Position numbers and translations under genes: made by a program
From: Candidatus Altimarinota bacterium
GTDB taxonomy: Bacteria > Patescibacteriota > Gracilibacteria > UBA4473
Assembly: GCA_018608565.1 (NCBI GenBank)
Contig: JABAZT010000028.1
Coordinates: 1 to 64,000 of the forward strand
Reading direction: 5' to 3'
Length of the DNA: 64,000 nucleotides
Shown here: one piece after another, positions 45,800 through 54,745 of the stretch
Numbering within the stretch: the stretch's first letter is position 1
Layout of the letters: each line of letters begins with the position of its first letter
Notes under the pieces: model-generated
Told to the model about the DNA's origin: nothing
Database searches by the model: none
What the model saw: the letters and a program-made list of their open reading frames with translations, nothing else

Positions 45800-47281
45800 A
45801 TGAGCCTTCAGAAGATTCAACTCCATAACTCACTCACCAATAAAAAAGAAGTATTTAGTCCTCTCATCCCAGAAAAAGTTTCACTTTATTCTTGTGGACC
45901 TACGGTCTATGACTATGCCCATATTGGGAATTTTCGTTCATTCCTGATGAGTGATCTGCTTACTCGTGTGCTTACTATGGCTGGATATGAGGTTACGAAA
46001 GTCATGAATATAACTGATGTAGGACATCTGACTGGTGATGATATGGCGGATGCTGATGGCGAAGACAAAATCGCTAAAAAAGCACTCAAAGAGAAGAAAG
46101 ATGCGTTTGCGGTCGCAAAAATGTTTGAGGACGCTTTTGTCGAAGATGAGGCTAAACTCAAAATACAAGCTCCAGACCATCGTCCACGAGCCACCGACTA
46201 CATCCCGGAACAGATTGAGCTCTGCAATATATTGATCGACAAAGGTCATGCCTATATGATCAACGGATCGGTTTATTTTCGAACTAAGTCTTTTCCTACC
46301 TATGGAAAACTCTCCAACAATAAGCTAGAAGATCTCGATGCTGGAAATCGAGTAGAGATTAATACCGAAAAAGAAGATCCACTTGATTTTGCTCTCTGGA
46401 AAGCCGCTGATGCAAAACATCTCATGCAATGGGACTATCACACCGCCGAGAAGCTCACCCCCGACACAGATCAACCAGATACGGTTAGCCCTGGTTTTCC
46501 AGGATGGCATATCGAATGTTCTGCTATGAGCCAAAAACTTCTTGGTGATCGATTTGATATTCATACTGGAGGTGAAGACAATGTTTTTCCGCATCATGAG
46601 TGTGAAATTGCTCAAAATGAATGCTCTTGTGGTCATCAATCGGTGAACTATTGGCTCCATGCCAAACACCTTCTGGTAGAAGGAGAAAAAATGTCTAAAT
46701 CGAAAGGAAATTTTTATACGGTTCGAGACTTGTTTGACAAAGGATGGAATGGAAACGAGATCCGTTATCTTTTGATTTCGGCACACTATAGAACGGCTCT
46801 TAATTTTAGCTTACAGGGTCTTGAAATGGCTCGTAACTCTATCGCACGAATCACAGAAGCTCGACGAATTTTTAATCAAATAAACGAGGACAAAGAAGAA
46901 AACTCTAATGATGACTGGATACAGACTCATCGTAATAAATATCAATCAGCACTCTGTGACGATCTAAATACTGCCGATGCTCTTGGAGCTGTATTTGAGC
47001 TTATCAATGAAGGTCTCAAACGAAGAGAAACTAATACGCTTAGTAGTTCTGAGGCTTTAGAATTGATCACTTTTTTGGATACAAAGTTCAATGCTATTTT
47101 TGAAGTTCTCGAAACAGAGGAAACCGTAATCCCTGAGGAAGTTATCAATCTCATGGATCAACGAGCACAAGCACGAATAGACAAAGATTATGCTGCCTCA
47201 GATAGCATACGAGATCAAATCAAAGATCTAGGGTATGAAGTTCTAGATGAATCTGGCGGGCAGAGCGTCCGAAAGATATAA
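45800..47281 (+). CDS. cysS: Cysteinyl-tRNA synthetase
   Basis: Class-I tRNA synthetase that charges tRNA-Cys (493 aa). The HIGH motif is in CGPTVYDYAHIGNF, the zinc ligand set includes the first cysteine and the later CSAMS and H-H-E-C residues (FPHHECEIAQ), and the KMSKS loop is GEKMSKSKGNF. It starts 15 bp after the sigma-DUF5667 gene and is followed closely by a small membrane protein gene, so the three may form one unit. Confidence 0.96.
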   Translation: MSLQKIQLHNSLTNKKEVFSPLIPEKVSLYSCGPTVYDYAHIGNFRSFLMSDLLTRVLTMAGYEVTKVMNITDVGHLTGDDMADADGEDKIAKKALKEKKDAFAVAKMFEDAFVEDEAKLKIQAPDHRPRATDYIPEQIELCNILIDKGHAYMINGSVYFRTKSFPTYGKLSNNKLEDLDAGNRVEINTEKEDPLDFALWKAADAKHLMQWDYHTAEKLTPDTDQPDTVSPGFPGWHIECSAMSQKLLGDRFDIHTGGEDNVFPHHECEIAQNECSCGHQSVNYWLHAKHLLVEGEKMSKSKGNFYTVRDLFDKGWNGNEIRYLLISAHYRTALNFSLQGLEMARNSIARITEARRIFNQINEDKEENSNDDWIQTHRNKYQSALCDDLNTADALGAVFELINEGLKRRETNTLSSSEALELITFLDTKFNAIFEVLETEETVIPEEVINLMDQRAQARIDKDYAASDSIRDQIKDLGYEVLDESGGQSVRKI

Positions 47282-47300
47282 TATATTTCCTTCAAATAAT

Positions 47301-47528
47301 ATGGCTGAAACACTAGGATCGACACTCGAAAGTAGTACCGGAACTGAATTACTCAAGAAAACAGTTCACCTTACTGCACTTGCTGCAGGACTTGCTCTTG
47401 GGCTTGATTATGGTCTTGATGTTGCTGCTGGTATGGAAGGCGTGTTGGGCAAAATAGGCGCTACACTTGGCTGGACTGCGGCAGGAGGAATTATTGGTAA
47501 TGCTATTGGTAAAACTGCAACAAAATAA
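47301..47528 (+). CDS. Small glycine-zipper membrane protein, 75 aa
   Basis: Not recognised by name. Two hydrophobic Gly/Ala-rich stretches (LTALAAGLALGLDYGLDVAAG and GATLGWTAAGGIIGNAIGK) look like glycine-zipper membrane helices. The ATG at 47301 gives a compact protein; the track's earlier start overlaps cysS in another frame. It lies 19 bp after cysS. Function is unknown. Confidence 0.55.
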   Translation: MAETLGSTLESSTGTELLKKTVHLTALAAGLALGLDYGLDVAAGMEGVLGKIGATLGWTAAGGIIGNAIGKTATK

Positions 47529-47584
47529 ATCTTAGACTTGATTTAATTTTGATGGTGATTAGGATCTGTCAGCTCTTTTGTGTC

Positions 47585-47661
47585 GCAGGTGTAGCTCAGC
47601 TGGATAGAGCATCGGTCTTCGGAACCGAGGGCCATAGGTTCGAATCCTATCACCTGTACCA
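47585..47661 (+). tRNA. tRNA-Arg (anticodon UCG)
   Basis: A complete cloverleaf folds: acceptor GCAGGTG/CACCTGT (first pair G-U), D-arm GCTC..GAGC, anticodon stem TCGGT/ACCGA with loop CTTCGGA (anticodon TCG), a 5-nt variable loop, T-arm ATAGG/CCTAT with TTCGAAT, and an encoded CCA end. It reads CGA, which is used very often as arginine in the genes of this window. Confidence 0.93.
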
Positions 47662-47680
47662 TTCAGAACATTATAAAATG

Positions 47681-47702
47681 CCTCCCTTGTGGAGGTTTTT
47701 TT
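47681..47702 (+). terminator. Intrinsic terminator after tRNA-Arg
   Basis: CCTCC-CTTGT-GGAGG hairpin followed by seven T residues, 20 bp after the tRNA. In the opposite direction the same hairpin precedes CATTTTAT and could help end the ldh transcript. Confidence 0.8.
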
Positions 47703-47724
47703 AGATACCTATAAAAAAGGCTGA

Positions 47725-48645
47725 TCAAACAGATTTAAGTGGACAAGAACCGTATAGCTCTGATAATTTTTTGGCCGAAAGTTCTAATTTATTCATTTCT
47801 TCTTCCGAAAGATCAAGTTTGGGAACTTGTATAATCCCATCTTTCCCAATGACGGCAGGAACCCCTATTGGAGTATGCCGAAGTTCTTTGTGATCGGTAT
47901 GAGGATACACCGTTGAAACTGGTAATATTTCATGCGTATTATGGATAATCGCATTCAAAATTTTGGTGGTAGCCCCACTAATTCCAAAATAAGTAGCCCC
48001 TTTCCCTGCAATTATTTCATACGCTGCTGTTTTAACAGATTCTTCAATTTCTTCTTTTTTATCCGATCCTAGCTCTTCACATGGCTTAACCGTTGACCAA
48101 GCCACAAATTCACTATCTCCATGCTCCCCTAGCACATATCCATGCACATTCTTTATATTTACGTCAAAATGTTCGGCAATCCGCCAACGAAGCCGAGCTG
48201 AGTCAAGTAGTGTCCCGGTTCCAATAATTCTTTCCTGAGGGATGTTGAAAATCTGGTAGGCTAGGTGGGTCAAAATATCTACAGGATTGGTTACCAATAG
48301 TATAATAGCCGAAGATTTAATTGGGTTTAGCTTGTCGGCAATACTTTTTAGGATCTTAGAGTTTTTATTGAGCAGATCACATCGAGTTTCCCCCGGAGCT
48401 TGATTGGCTCCCGCAGTAATGACTACAATATCCATTTCTACAATTCTTGGATCATTGAAATCAATTCCTTGTATTTGCGTATGCTGAGAAAACAACAACG
48501 TGTCCTTAAGATCTAAAACCTGAGCCTTCTCCAATTCCTGATTGATATCAAGAAGAAAAAATTCAGCTCCCACCTCTTTGGTAATCCCATGATGAATAAT
48601 ATGAGCTCCAACATTCCCAGCGCCAATAACAAGAACTTTTTTCAT
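47725..48645 (-). CDS. ldh: L-lactate dehydrogenase
   Basis: Reduces pyruvate to lactate with NADH, regenerating NAD+ in fermentation. The nucleotide-binding GAGNVGAHI start, the substrate-specificity loop TAGANQAPGETRCDLL (Q as in lactate rather than R as in malate dehydrogenases), VTNPVDILTH, and the catalytic histidine in VLGEHGDSEF are all present. Length of 306 aa is normal. It is a single gene. Together with pflB it defines how pyruvate is used. Confidence 0.93.
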   Translation of the reverse strand: MKKVLVIGAGNVGAHIIHHGITKEVGAEFFLLDINQELEKAQVLDLKDTLLFSQHTQIQGIDFNDPRIVEMDIVVITAGANQAPGETRCDLLNKNSKILKSIADKLNPIKSSAIILLVTNPVDILTHLAYQIFNIPQERIIGTGTLLDSARLRWRIAEHFDVNIKNVHGYVLGEHGDSEFVAWSTVKPCEELGSDKKEEIEESVKTAAYEIIAGKGATYFGISGATTKILNAIIHNTHEILPVSTVYPHTDHKELRHTPIGVPAVIGKDGIIQVPKLDLSEEEMNKLELSAKKLSELYGSCPLKSV

Positions 48646-48688
48646 AAGAAACGGAAAATAAATTAGAAAGAGAAACTATCAAAAAAAC

Positions 48689-49939
48689 TTATCCAAACAT
48701 CAACAATTCAGGCTTGAAGATAAGTAATCCTCCAAGAATAAGCATTAATATTCCACCAATTATATGAGAATATCGTGCATACTTTGTATCAATATTTGCA
48801 TAGCGCAGTGTCGTCATAGCGATCCCAAACACTACCAAATCGTCCAACATAAAGATCAAAATATAAAATGCTAAGTAGGCATAATATTGCCACGTTTCCA
48901 AATTACTCAAAATCATAATTTCATTAAACACGACCGGCAATCCAGCACTACAAACTGCTTCTACTACATTAACAGCAAAGGCTAAAAGGATTATTCCCCC
49001 AAGTGCAATCCAAAGGTTCGGGTGCTGAGCAAATTGTTTGAGTCGAGCAAATACTTTTTGTTTATTTCCTCCATGAGACACCTTGCACTGCCCTGTTGGA
49101 TTTGTTGCTGCATCGTAGAGATACCATCCCCCAGCTCCGAGTGCTAGGAGTCCTATTGCGAGCCGAATCCAAAACACAAACCCAAGCAGCAATAGTACAT
49201 TGAGCCAGGCGGTCATAATCAAAAAATAGACGAATCCAGAGGCTAGAATAAACGTGGAACCGAGAATCCACATACGCTTTCGGTCTTTCATTCCGAGTAA
49301 CAAACTAATCAAAAATACCAACACCCACATCGCACAAGGATTAAATCCATCTAACAACGCAATAACAAATGTCAAAACTGGTAGTGACACATACTTTGTC
49401 TGAATTGTTCCAAAGAGTGGTAAATCAATCGTTTCTGGTATTTTTTTAGTATCTTCATTGGTACTACTGCGTTCCTTCCCCTTTTCTACCATTTTTACTT
49501 CGACTTCTTCCTTTTTAAACATTCCATCTCCTTCCTTCGTCACGCTACTTTTGAGCACTTCAATCTCTTCTCCTGCCAAAACTCGCCCTACTGCCTCTCT
49601 CACTTTTTTCCCCGTAGTTTCTCCACTCAAAAATCCTGAAATTGTTGTTTCTCCAACAATGGTAAATGGAGTCCCTGGAATTTTTTGGTCTAATATTTTT
49701 TCAAGTGAATGAAGTAATTTTAAATTTTCACGATTTTTTGTTAGTTCATAATCATAAATTTTTATTAGAACTTCTTTTGCTAACTCCCCTAAGAACTCTA
49801 TCTCTGCAGCACAGTGTGGACATCCATGTGCATGAAAAAAATATACATGAGCCGCATTTTCAACCTCTTGTGCCTGAAGGGTGGAGGAAGGCACTAATAT
49901 TGCCAAGAGTAACACGAAATGTAAGAATATCTTTTTCAT
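48689..49939 (-). CDS. Thioredoxin-like domain fused to a CcdA-like membrane domain
   Basis: Secreted-side disulphide protein of 416 aa: a signal peptide, then a thioredoxin-like domain with HAHGCPHCAAE (active-site CPHC) and a cis-Pro-like GTPFTI segment, a linker, then six or more helices of CcdA/DsbD type (FNPCAMWV, CSAGLPVV). The arrangement resembles DsbD with the domains reordered. It probably moves electrons from inside to oxidised thiols outside, with the CcdA at 2042 as a second such system. The track starts at a GTG; ATG 49939 (MKKIFLHF) gives a proper signal peptide and matches the promoter. Confidence 0.82.
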   Translation of the reverse strand: MKKIFLHFVLLLAILVPSSTLQAQEVENAAHVYFFHAHGCPHCAAEIEFLGELAKEVLIKIYDYELTKNRENLKLLHSLEKILDQKIPGTPFTIVGETTISGFLSGETTGKKVREAVGRVLAGEEIEVLKSSVTKEGDGMFKKEEVEVKMVEKGKERSSTNEDTKKIPETIDLPLFGTIQTKYVSLPVLTFVIALLDGFNPCAMWVLVFLISLLLGMKDRKRMWILGSTFILASGFVYFLIMTAWLNVLLLLGFVFWIRLAIGLLALGAGGWYLYDAATNPTGQCKVSHGGNKQKVFARLKQFAQHPNLWIALGGIILLAFAVNVVEAVCSAGLPVVFNEIMILSNLETWQYYAYLAFYILIFMLDDLVVFGIAMTTLRYANIDTKYARYSHIIGGILMLILGGLLIFKPELLMFG

Positions 49940-49946
49940 TACCCGA

Positions 49947-49965
49947 ATTATGTCATAAATATGAC
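49947..49965 (-). promoter_or_regulatory. -10 box overlapped by a perfect palindrome
   Basis: On the minus strand CATAAT ends 7 nt before the ATG at 49939 (leaderless). Touching it is GTCATA-TT-TATGAC, a perfect 6-2-6 palindrome at 49952-49965, positioned as a repressor operator would be. The binding protein is unknown. Confidence 0.5.
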
Positions 49966-49990
49966 TCACTGGAAAATGAACTACTAGTCA

Positions 49991-50006
49991 TTCGGCATAC
50001 CGAATT
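49991..50006. promoter_or_regulatory. Palindrome upstream of pflB
   Basis: ATTCGG-CATA-CCGAAT is a perfect 6-4-6 inverted repeat centred about 52 bp before the pflB start. The TTCGG-N4-CCGAA spacing has the geometry of Crp/Fnr-family sites, and such regulators activate pfl in E. coli. The Crp-like protein at 2908 is a candidate binder, by inference only. The CCGAATTA half is repeated at 49944-49951. Confidence 0.45.
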
Positions 50007-50050
50007 AATAAGACATGTTTTGCTAGATTAGATATTTTTTATTAACTTAA

Positions 50051-52315
50051 ATGGACATTATAAATAAAACTATGAAAGATATTTTTTCGGGAACAACATG
50101 GAAACAAGAAATTAATGTATCTGATTTCATCCAAGCAAACTATTCACCCTATCTAGGGAATAGTAGCTTCTTGGTAGATCCAACACCTAGAACCATAGAT
50201 CTAAGAGGCAAACTAGAAACACTCCAAAAACAAGAACGAGAAAATGGTGGTGTACTGGAGGTAGATGTACATATTCCGTCAACTATCACGAGTCATGCAC
50301 CTGGATATATTGATCAAGAGCAAGAACTTATTGTTGGACTGCAGACAGACAAACCCCTCAAACGAGCGATCAAACCACGAGGAGGTGTCCGAGTTGTAGA
50401 AAAAGCTTGTGAATCCTATGGTGTCGAACTTGATCCGGCTGTCCAAGAATCTTTTTCAAAACATGTTACAACTCATAATGATGCGGTATTTGGTCTTTAT
50501 GATACTTGGTCTGATTTTGAAACCCCAGATGGCAAAAAACTTCGATCTAAAGGGGTTATCACCGGACTTCCAGATAATTATGCTCGGGGACGAATTATCG
50601 GAGACTATAGACGAGTCGTCCTCTATGGAGTTGATATATTGATCAAGGACAAACATGAATATCTAGATATACACTGTAAATTTCCACTGACTGAGACTAT
50701 GCAACTGAGAGAAGAAATCAGCTGGCAAATCAAAGCTCTTAACGATATGAAAACCATGGCTCAAAGTTATGGATTTGATATTAGTCGTCCAGCAGAGAAT
50801 TTTCGAGAAGCGGTACAGTGGTTGTATTTTGCCTATCTTGCTGCCGTCAAAGAACAGGATGGAGCCGCCATGAGTATGGGAAGAATTGATGCATTTCTTG
50901 ATGTCTATGCAGAACAAGATATAGAGAATGATATGTTGAATGAATCTGGAGTACAAGAGATTCTAGATGATTTTGTCATTAAGTTACGACTGATGAAGCA
51001 TCTTCGTATGCCTGCCTACAATGATATATTTGCAGGAGATCCTACATGGGTGACGCTCGCACTGGGAGGAATGGGAAATGACAAACGAACTCTCGTAACT
51101 AAAACTACTTTTAGACTCCTCCATAGCCTCTACAACCTCGGTCCATCACCAGAACCCAATCTCACGATCCTCTGGTCTATCAATCTTCCTCAAGGATTTA
51201 AGGACTACGTGAGTAAAGTCGCGATAGATACTTCCGCCTTGCAATTTGAAAATGATGACTTGATGCAAGATCAAGGATTTGGATATGATTATGGTATTGC
51301 CTGTTGTGTCTCTGCGATGCAAATCGGGAAGCAGATGCAATATTTTGGGGCTCGATGTAATTTGGCGAAATTACTACTCTTAGCTCTCAACGAAGGACGT
51401 GATGAACTTGATGGATCTCCTGTAATAGAAGGAATTAAACCACTCAAAAATAAAGAATTTCTAAATTATGAAGAAGTAGAAACACAGTTTGAAATCTTGA
51501 TGAATTGGATCTGTGAAAAATATGTCGGAACGATGAATCTAATCCACTACAGTCATGATCGACACTATTATGAAGGAGCTCAAATGGCATTGCATGACTG
51601 TAACGTAGAACGACTCATGGCCTTTGGGATCGCAGGATTCTCGGTATTGGTTGATAGCCTCTCAGCTATTAAATATGCAAATGTAAAAGCGATAAGAAAT
51701 AAGGAAGGTCTCACTGAAAATTTTGAAATAACAGGAGACTATCCAACCTATGGATCAGATGATGATACAGTTGATGATATCGCTATTGAGGTACTTCAGT
51801 TATTTTACAAAAAACTCAAACAAGTTCCAACGTATAGAAACGCAAAGCACACACTGTCGGTTCTAACGATAACTTCCAATGTTATGTATGGAAATAAAAC
51901 CGGTGCTACCCCAGATGGAAGAAATTCTGGAGGTGCATTTGCTCCAGGGGCGAACCCTATGCATCATCGAGATAAATTGGGGGCGATTGCCTCTCTCAAC
52001 TCCGTCTCAAAACTTCCGTATGAGTGTTGTACTGATGGAATTTCAAATACATTTTCAATAACCCCTCAAGGACTTGGGAAAAATAATCTATCTCGAATAC
52101 AAAACTTGAGTGCGCTGATGGATGGATACTTCGACAAAGACGCTCATCACCTAAATGTAAATGTCCTCAATGAAGAGACTCTGCGTGAGGCCATGCTCAA
52201 ACCCGAAGAATACTCAAACCTGACGATTCGAGTTTCTGGGTACGCAGTACGGTTTGTCAGCCTCAGTCCAAAACAACAAGAAGAAGTCCTTTCGAGAACG
52301 TTTCATAAGAGTTAG
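50051..52315 (+). CDS. pflB: Formate C-acetyltransferase (pyruvate formate-lyase)
   Basis: Glycyl-radical enzyme (754 aa) that cleaves pyruvate with CoA to acetyl-CoA and formate under anoxic conditions. The two catalytic cysteines are in [11 protein letters not shown] and the glycyl-radical motif is RVSGYAVRF near the C-terminus. The N-terminal substrate-binding region ([17 protein letters not shown]) is typical. An alternative ATG seven codons in is possible. The activating enzyme follows 33 bp downstream. An oxygen-sensitive enzyme of this kind points to a fermentative, anaerobic life. Confidence 0.96.
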   Translation: MDIINKTMKDIFSGTTWKQEINVSDFIQANYSPYLGNSSFLVDPTPRTIDLRGKLETLQKQERENGGVLEVDVHIPSTITSHAPGYIDQEQELIVGLQTDKPLKRAIKPRGGVRVVEKACESYGVELDPAVQESFSKHVTTHNDAVFGLYDTWSDFETPDGKKLRSKGVITGLPDNYARGRIIGDYRRVVLYGVDILIKDKHEYLDIHCKFPLTETMQLREEISWQIKALNDMKTMAQSYGFDISRPAENFREAVQWLYFAYLAAVKEQDGAAMSMGRIDAFLDVYAEQDIENDMLNESGVQEILDDFVIKLRLMKHLRMPAYNDIFAGDPTWVTLALGGMGNDKRTLVTKTTFRLLHSLYNLGPSPEPNLTILWSINLPQGFKDYVSKVAIDTSALQFENDDLMQDQGFGYDYGIACCVSAMQIGKQMQYFGARCNLAKLLLLALNEGRDELDGSPVIEGIKPLKNKEFLNYEEVETQFEILMNWICEKYVGTMNLIHYSHDRHYYEGAQMALHDCNVERLMAFGIAGFSVLVDSLSAIKYANVKAIRNKEGLTENFEITGDYPTYGSDDDTVDDIAIEVLQLFYKKLKQVPTYRNAKHTLSVLTITSNVMYGNKTGATPDGRNSGGAFAPGANPMHHRDKLGAIASLNSVSKLPYECCTDGISNTFSITPQGLGKNNLSRIQNLSALMDGYFDKDAHHLNVNVLNEETLREAMLKPEEYSNLTIRVSGYAVRFVSLSPKQQEEVLSRTFHKS

Positions 52316-52348
52316 ACCCACTCACTATAAATTGTAGAACCGCCCCCC

Positions 52349-53149
52349 ATGTCACTCCCAATAATTCAGCCAACAACATCAAAACCACAAAAGAACTGTT
52401 GTGGCTGCGGAGGCTGTGAGTCTGGATACGTACATTCAATTGAGTCTATGGGAATGGTTGATGGACCTGGTATCCGAACTGTTGTATTTCTTTCTGGATG
52501 TCCTCTGAGATGTAAATACTGCCATAATATAGATGTGACGGTTCCCAAGTCTGGACAGTCATTTACTCCTGAGGAACTCGTCGACAAAGTAAAAAGTAAT
52601 AAAACCTATTTTAAGTCTTCTGGAGGAGGGGTGACTTTTAGCGGAGGAGAACCCCTCTACCAAGCCTGTTTTCTCAAAAAATGCCTCCAACGCTGCCAAA
52701 AAGAAAATATTCATACAGCGGTAGACACCTCACTCTTTACTGCGCCCAAAAATCTAAAAAAAATCATTCCCTATACTGATTTATTCATGGTCAGCATAAA
52801 GCAGATTGACGTCGAAGCACACCAAAAACTGACCGGAGTTTCAAATGAAGTTATCCTAAAGAATCTAAAAACACTCGCACAAGAAAAACAAAAAATTTGG
52901 ATTCGGTATGTATTGATCCCCGAAATGACTAATACCCCAGAATATCTAAAAAAACTTGTAAATATCCTAAAACCAATCAGTCCAGAAAAAATTGAACTGC
53001 TTCCCTATCATCAAGCCGGAGCAAATAAATGGAAACAAATTGGTCTAAAAAATGAATTTGAAGAAATACGAGTTCCAACAAAGACAGAAATAAAAACAGT
53101 AGTAGAATTTTTTGAGGCAGAGAAATTTAAAGTTTTGTACAACTCTTAG
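52349..53149 (+). CDS. pflA: Pyruvate formate-lyase activating enzyme
   Basis: Radical-SAM enzyme (266 aa) that installs the glycyl radical on PflB. The cluster motif is CPLRCKYC (CxxxCxxC), preceded by the typical MVDGPGIRTVVFLSG and followed by SGGGVTFSGGEP. An extra cysteine-rich start, NCCGCGGCESG, is unusual and could bind metal. It is co-transcribed with pflB. Its stop overlaps the convergent regulator by 4 bp. Confidence 0.95.
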   Translation: MSLPIIQPTTSKPQKNCCGCGGCESGYVHSIESMGMVDGPGIRTVVFLSGCPLRCKYCHNIDVTVPKSGQSFTPEELVDKVKSNKTYFKSSGGGVTFSGGEPLYQACFLKKCLQRCQKENIHTAVDTSLFTAPKNLKKIIPYTDLFMVSIKQIDVEAHQKLTGVSNEVILKNLKTLAQEKQKIWIRYVLIPEMTNTPEYLKKLVNILKPISPEKIELLPYHQAGANKWKQIGLKNEFEEIRVPTKTEIKTVVEFFEAEKFKVLYNS

Positions 53150-53652
53150 ATTGGTTTCTGTTTTTTCAAACAATGTTCTCGATGAGCACAATTAAGACAG
53201 GGCTGATCCTTATTTGGATCAAGTCGGTATTTCCCCCACTCTTCCCAAAAATCTACTTTTTTCCCCCTAATTTCTTCTAAAAAATTATTGAATCGACACA
53301 TTTCTAACGCGGTATCTAGATCTAATACAGGCTCAATCTGTGCTGCTATATTTTTTGCATCCTGACAACAACGTCCCAAAACTTCTCGAAATAAAGTCGC
53401 AAAAATATACTGATTTTGCTCAATAGACTTAAGAATTTTTTCCCCCTCGGAGGTTAATAATAAAAACTTATGATCATCTTCTCTAATTAGTTCTTTTTTT
53501 ATTAAACGAAGAATACTCTCAAAACAAGTTGAAGGACTCACTTTTAGATATTTAGCCACATCTATTTGCCGCACATCTCCTTGTATCGTCAGAGTATTGA
53601 TTGCCTTCAAATATTTTGTAGCCGTATGTGTCAGTGCTTTTTGTGATTCCAT
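53146..53652 (-). CDS. DtxR/MntR-like regulator with a cysteine-rich tail
   Basis: A winged helix-turn-helix of DtxR/MntR type covers about residues 1-75 (ATKYLKAINTL, RQIDVAKYLKVSPSTCFESILRL, LTSEGEKIL). It is followed by a dimerisation helix (ATLFREVLGRCCQDAKNIA) and a short C-terminal cluster CLNCAHREHC. The tail suggests metal or iron-sulphur binding. Position next to pflBA hints at control of the fermentative genes or of iron supply. The 168 aa are longer than MntR (about 140). Confidence 0.7.
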   Translation of the reverse strand: MESQKALTHTATKYLKAINTLTIQGDVRQIDVAKYLKVSPSTCFESILRLIKKELIREDDHKFLLLTSEGEKILKSIEQNQYIFATLFREVLGRCCQDAKNIAAQIEPVLDLDTALEMCRFNNFLEEIRGKKVDFWEEWGKYRLDPNKDQPCLNCAHREHCLKKQKPI

Positions 53653-53755
53653 GTATTCGCATTCTCTTATTTTGTGTTAGCTCAGTCAAAAACAAATGCT
53701 ATGGCTTTTGAAAAAGATTAGTTATGAAAATCTAAAAGCCTAGAAAAGCTCCTTC

Positions 53756-54136
53756 CTAAATATCTTCTGAATCCTCAAGCGTCAATACTCGCCCGTCTGG
53801 CATTATACAAACTGGATTCTCTGGATCAGTCCTATCTACTGGTAGCCCTCCCATCACACAAGCCATAAACTTTGTTTCTTTTGTTATATCCATCTTTTTC
53901 CAAATCTTCGGGATGGTAATACTAAACGTTCTTCCATCAGTACTCGTACATTTTGAAACCTCATTTTCTCCAATGATGATCGTCTTCATCCCTGCAAAGA
54001 CACAACTTTTGTAATCGGCGATTCCCTCTTCTACATGACTCAGTTGTTTGGGAGCGACTGTTTCTGCTGATTCCTGGACCACGTCCCCACAACCAATCAT
54101 CAAGATACTGAAAGCCAAAGTGAATAATATTTTCAT
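53756..54136 (-). CDS. Putative lipoprotein, 126 aa
   Basis: Signal peptide ending in the lipobox LMIGC, so it should be lipid-anchored at the outer face of the membrane. The mature part has cysteines in spaced pairs (YKSCVFAG, SKCTSTDG, MACVMGG, PVCIMPDG), suggesting two similar half-domains closed by disulphides. The half-domain pattern is CxFAG/CxMGG followed about 15-18 residues on by C-x-DG. Not recognised otherwise. Confidence 0.65.
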   Translation of the reverse strand: MKILFTLAFSILMIGCGDVVQESAETVAPKQLSHVEEGIADYKSCVFAGMKTIIIGENEVSKCTSTDGRTFSITIPKIWKKMDITKETKFMACVMGGLPVDRTDPENPVCIMPDGRVLTLEDSEDI

Positions 54137-54197
54137 CGTCTAAAAGTTTACCGTAGGAAATTATATTTTCATAAAAAATAATGTACTATCAACTCCG

Positions 54198-54716
54198 ATG
54201 CTCCCCTATCGATATATTAAAAATAATCGTGCTAAACATTATAGAATCACTTTAAAGGCTGATCATATCCGTGTTACTATTCCTCGATATGGATCAAAAC
54301 GACGAGCTGAAGTTTTTACTGAAAGTAAAAAAGAATGGATAGAAAGTGTGATCAAAAAAAGTGTTCAAAGAAAGATTTACTCTACAGAAGAAATTGAAAC
54401 TCTGCGAGCTCAAGCTAAAAACTATATTCCTGAACGAGTTACGAAACTAGCCGAAACCCATGGATTTGTATTCAATGATATCAGAATCAAAAAAATACGA
54501 ACTCGCTGGGGAAGTTGTTCGAGGAGAAAGAATCTTAATTTTTCGCTCTATCTAATGCTGGTTGATCATACCTACATCGACTATGTGATTCTTCATGAAC
54601 TTTCTCACACTGTGGAGATGAATCATGGACCAAAATTTTGGGCTTTATTAGAGTCTGTTTGCCCAGGTTCAAAAAAACTAGATAGAGAGATGAGAGACTT
54701 TTCTAATATGTTTTAA
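54198..54716 (+). CDS. YgjP/DUF45-type metallopeptidase
   Basis: Zinc-dependent M48-like protein (172 aa). The sequence begins with the typical YRYIKNNRAKHYRITLKADHIRVTIP, contains IKKIRTRWGSCSRRKNLNFSLYLML and the HELSHTVEMNHGPKFW zinc site (HExxH and a downstream H). The family is known structurally as a metal-dependent hydrolase; its role is unclear. It is a short single gene, divergent from the lipoprotein. TACTAT lies 8 nt before the ATG. Confidence 0.85.
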   Translation: MLPYRYIKNNRAKHYRITLKADHIRVTIPRYGSKRRAEVFTESKKEWIESVIKKSVQRKIYSTEEIETLRAQAKNYIPERVTKLAETHGFVFNDIRIKKIRTRWGSCSRRKNLNFSLYLMLVDHTYIDYVILHELSHTVEMNHGPKFWALLESVCPGSKKLDREMRDFSNMF

Positions 54717-54745
54717 CAAGCCTTGGAGCAAGTATTTTCTCTCTC

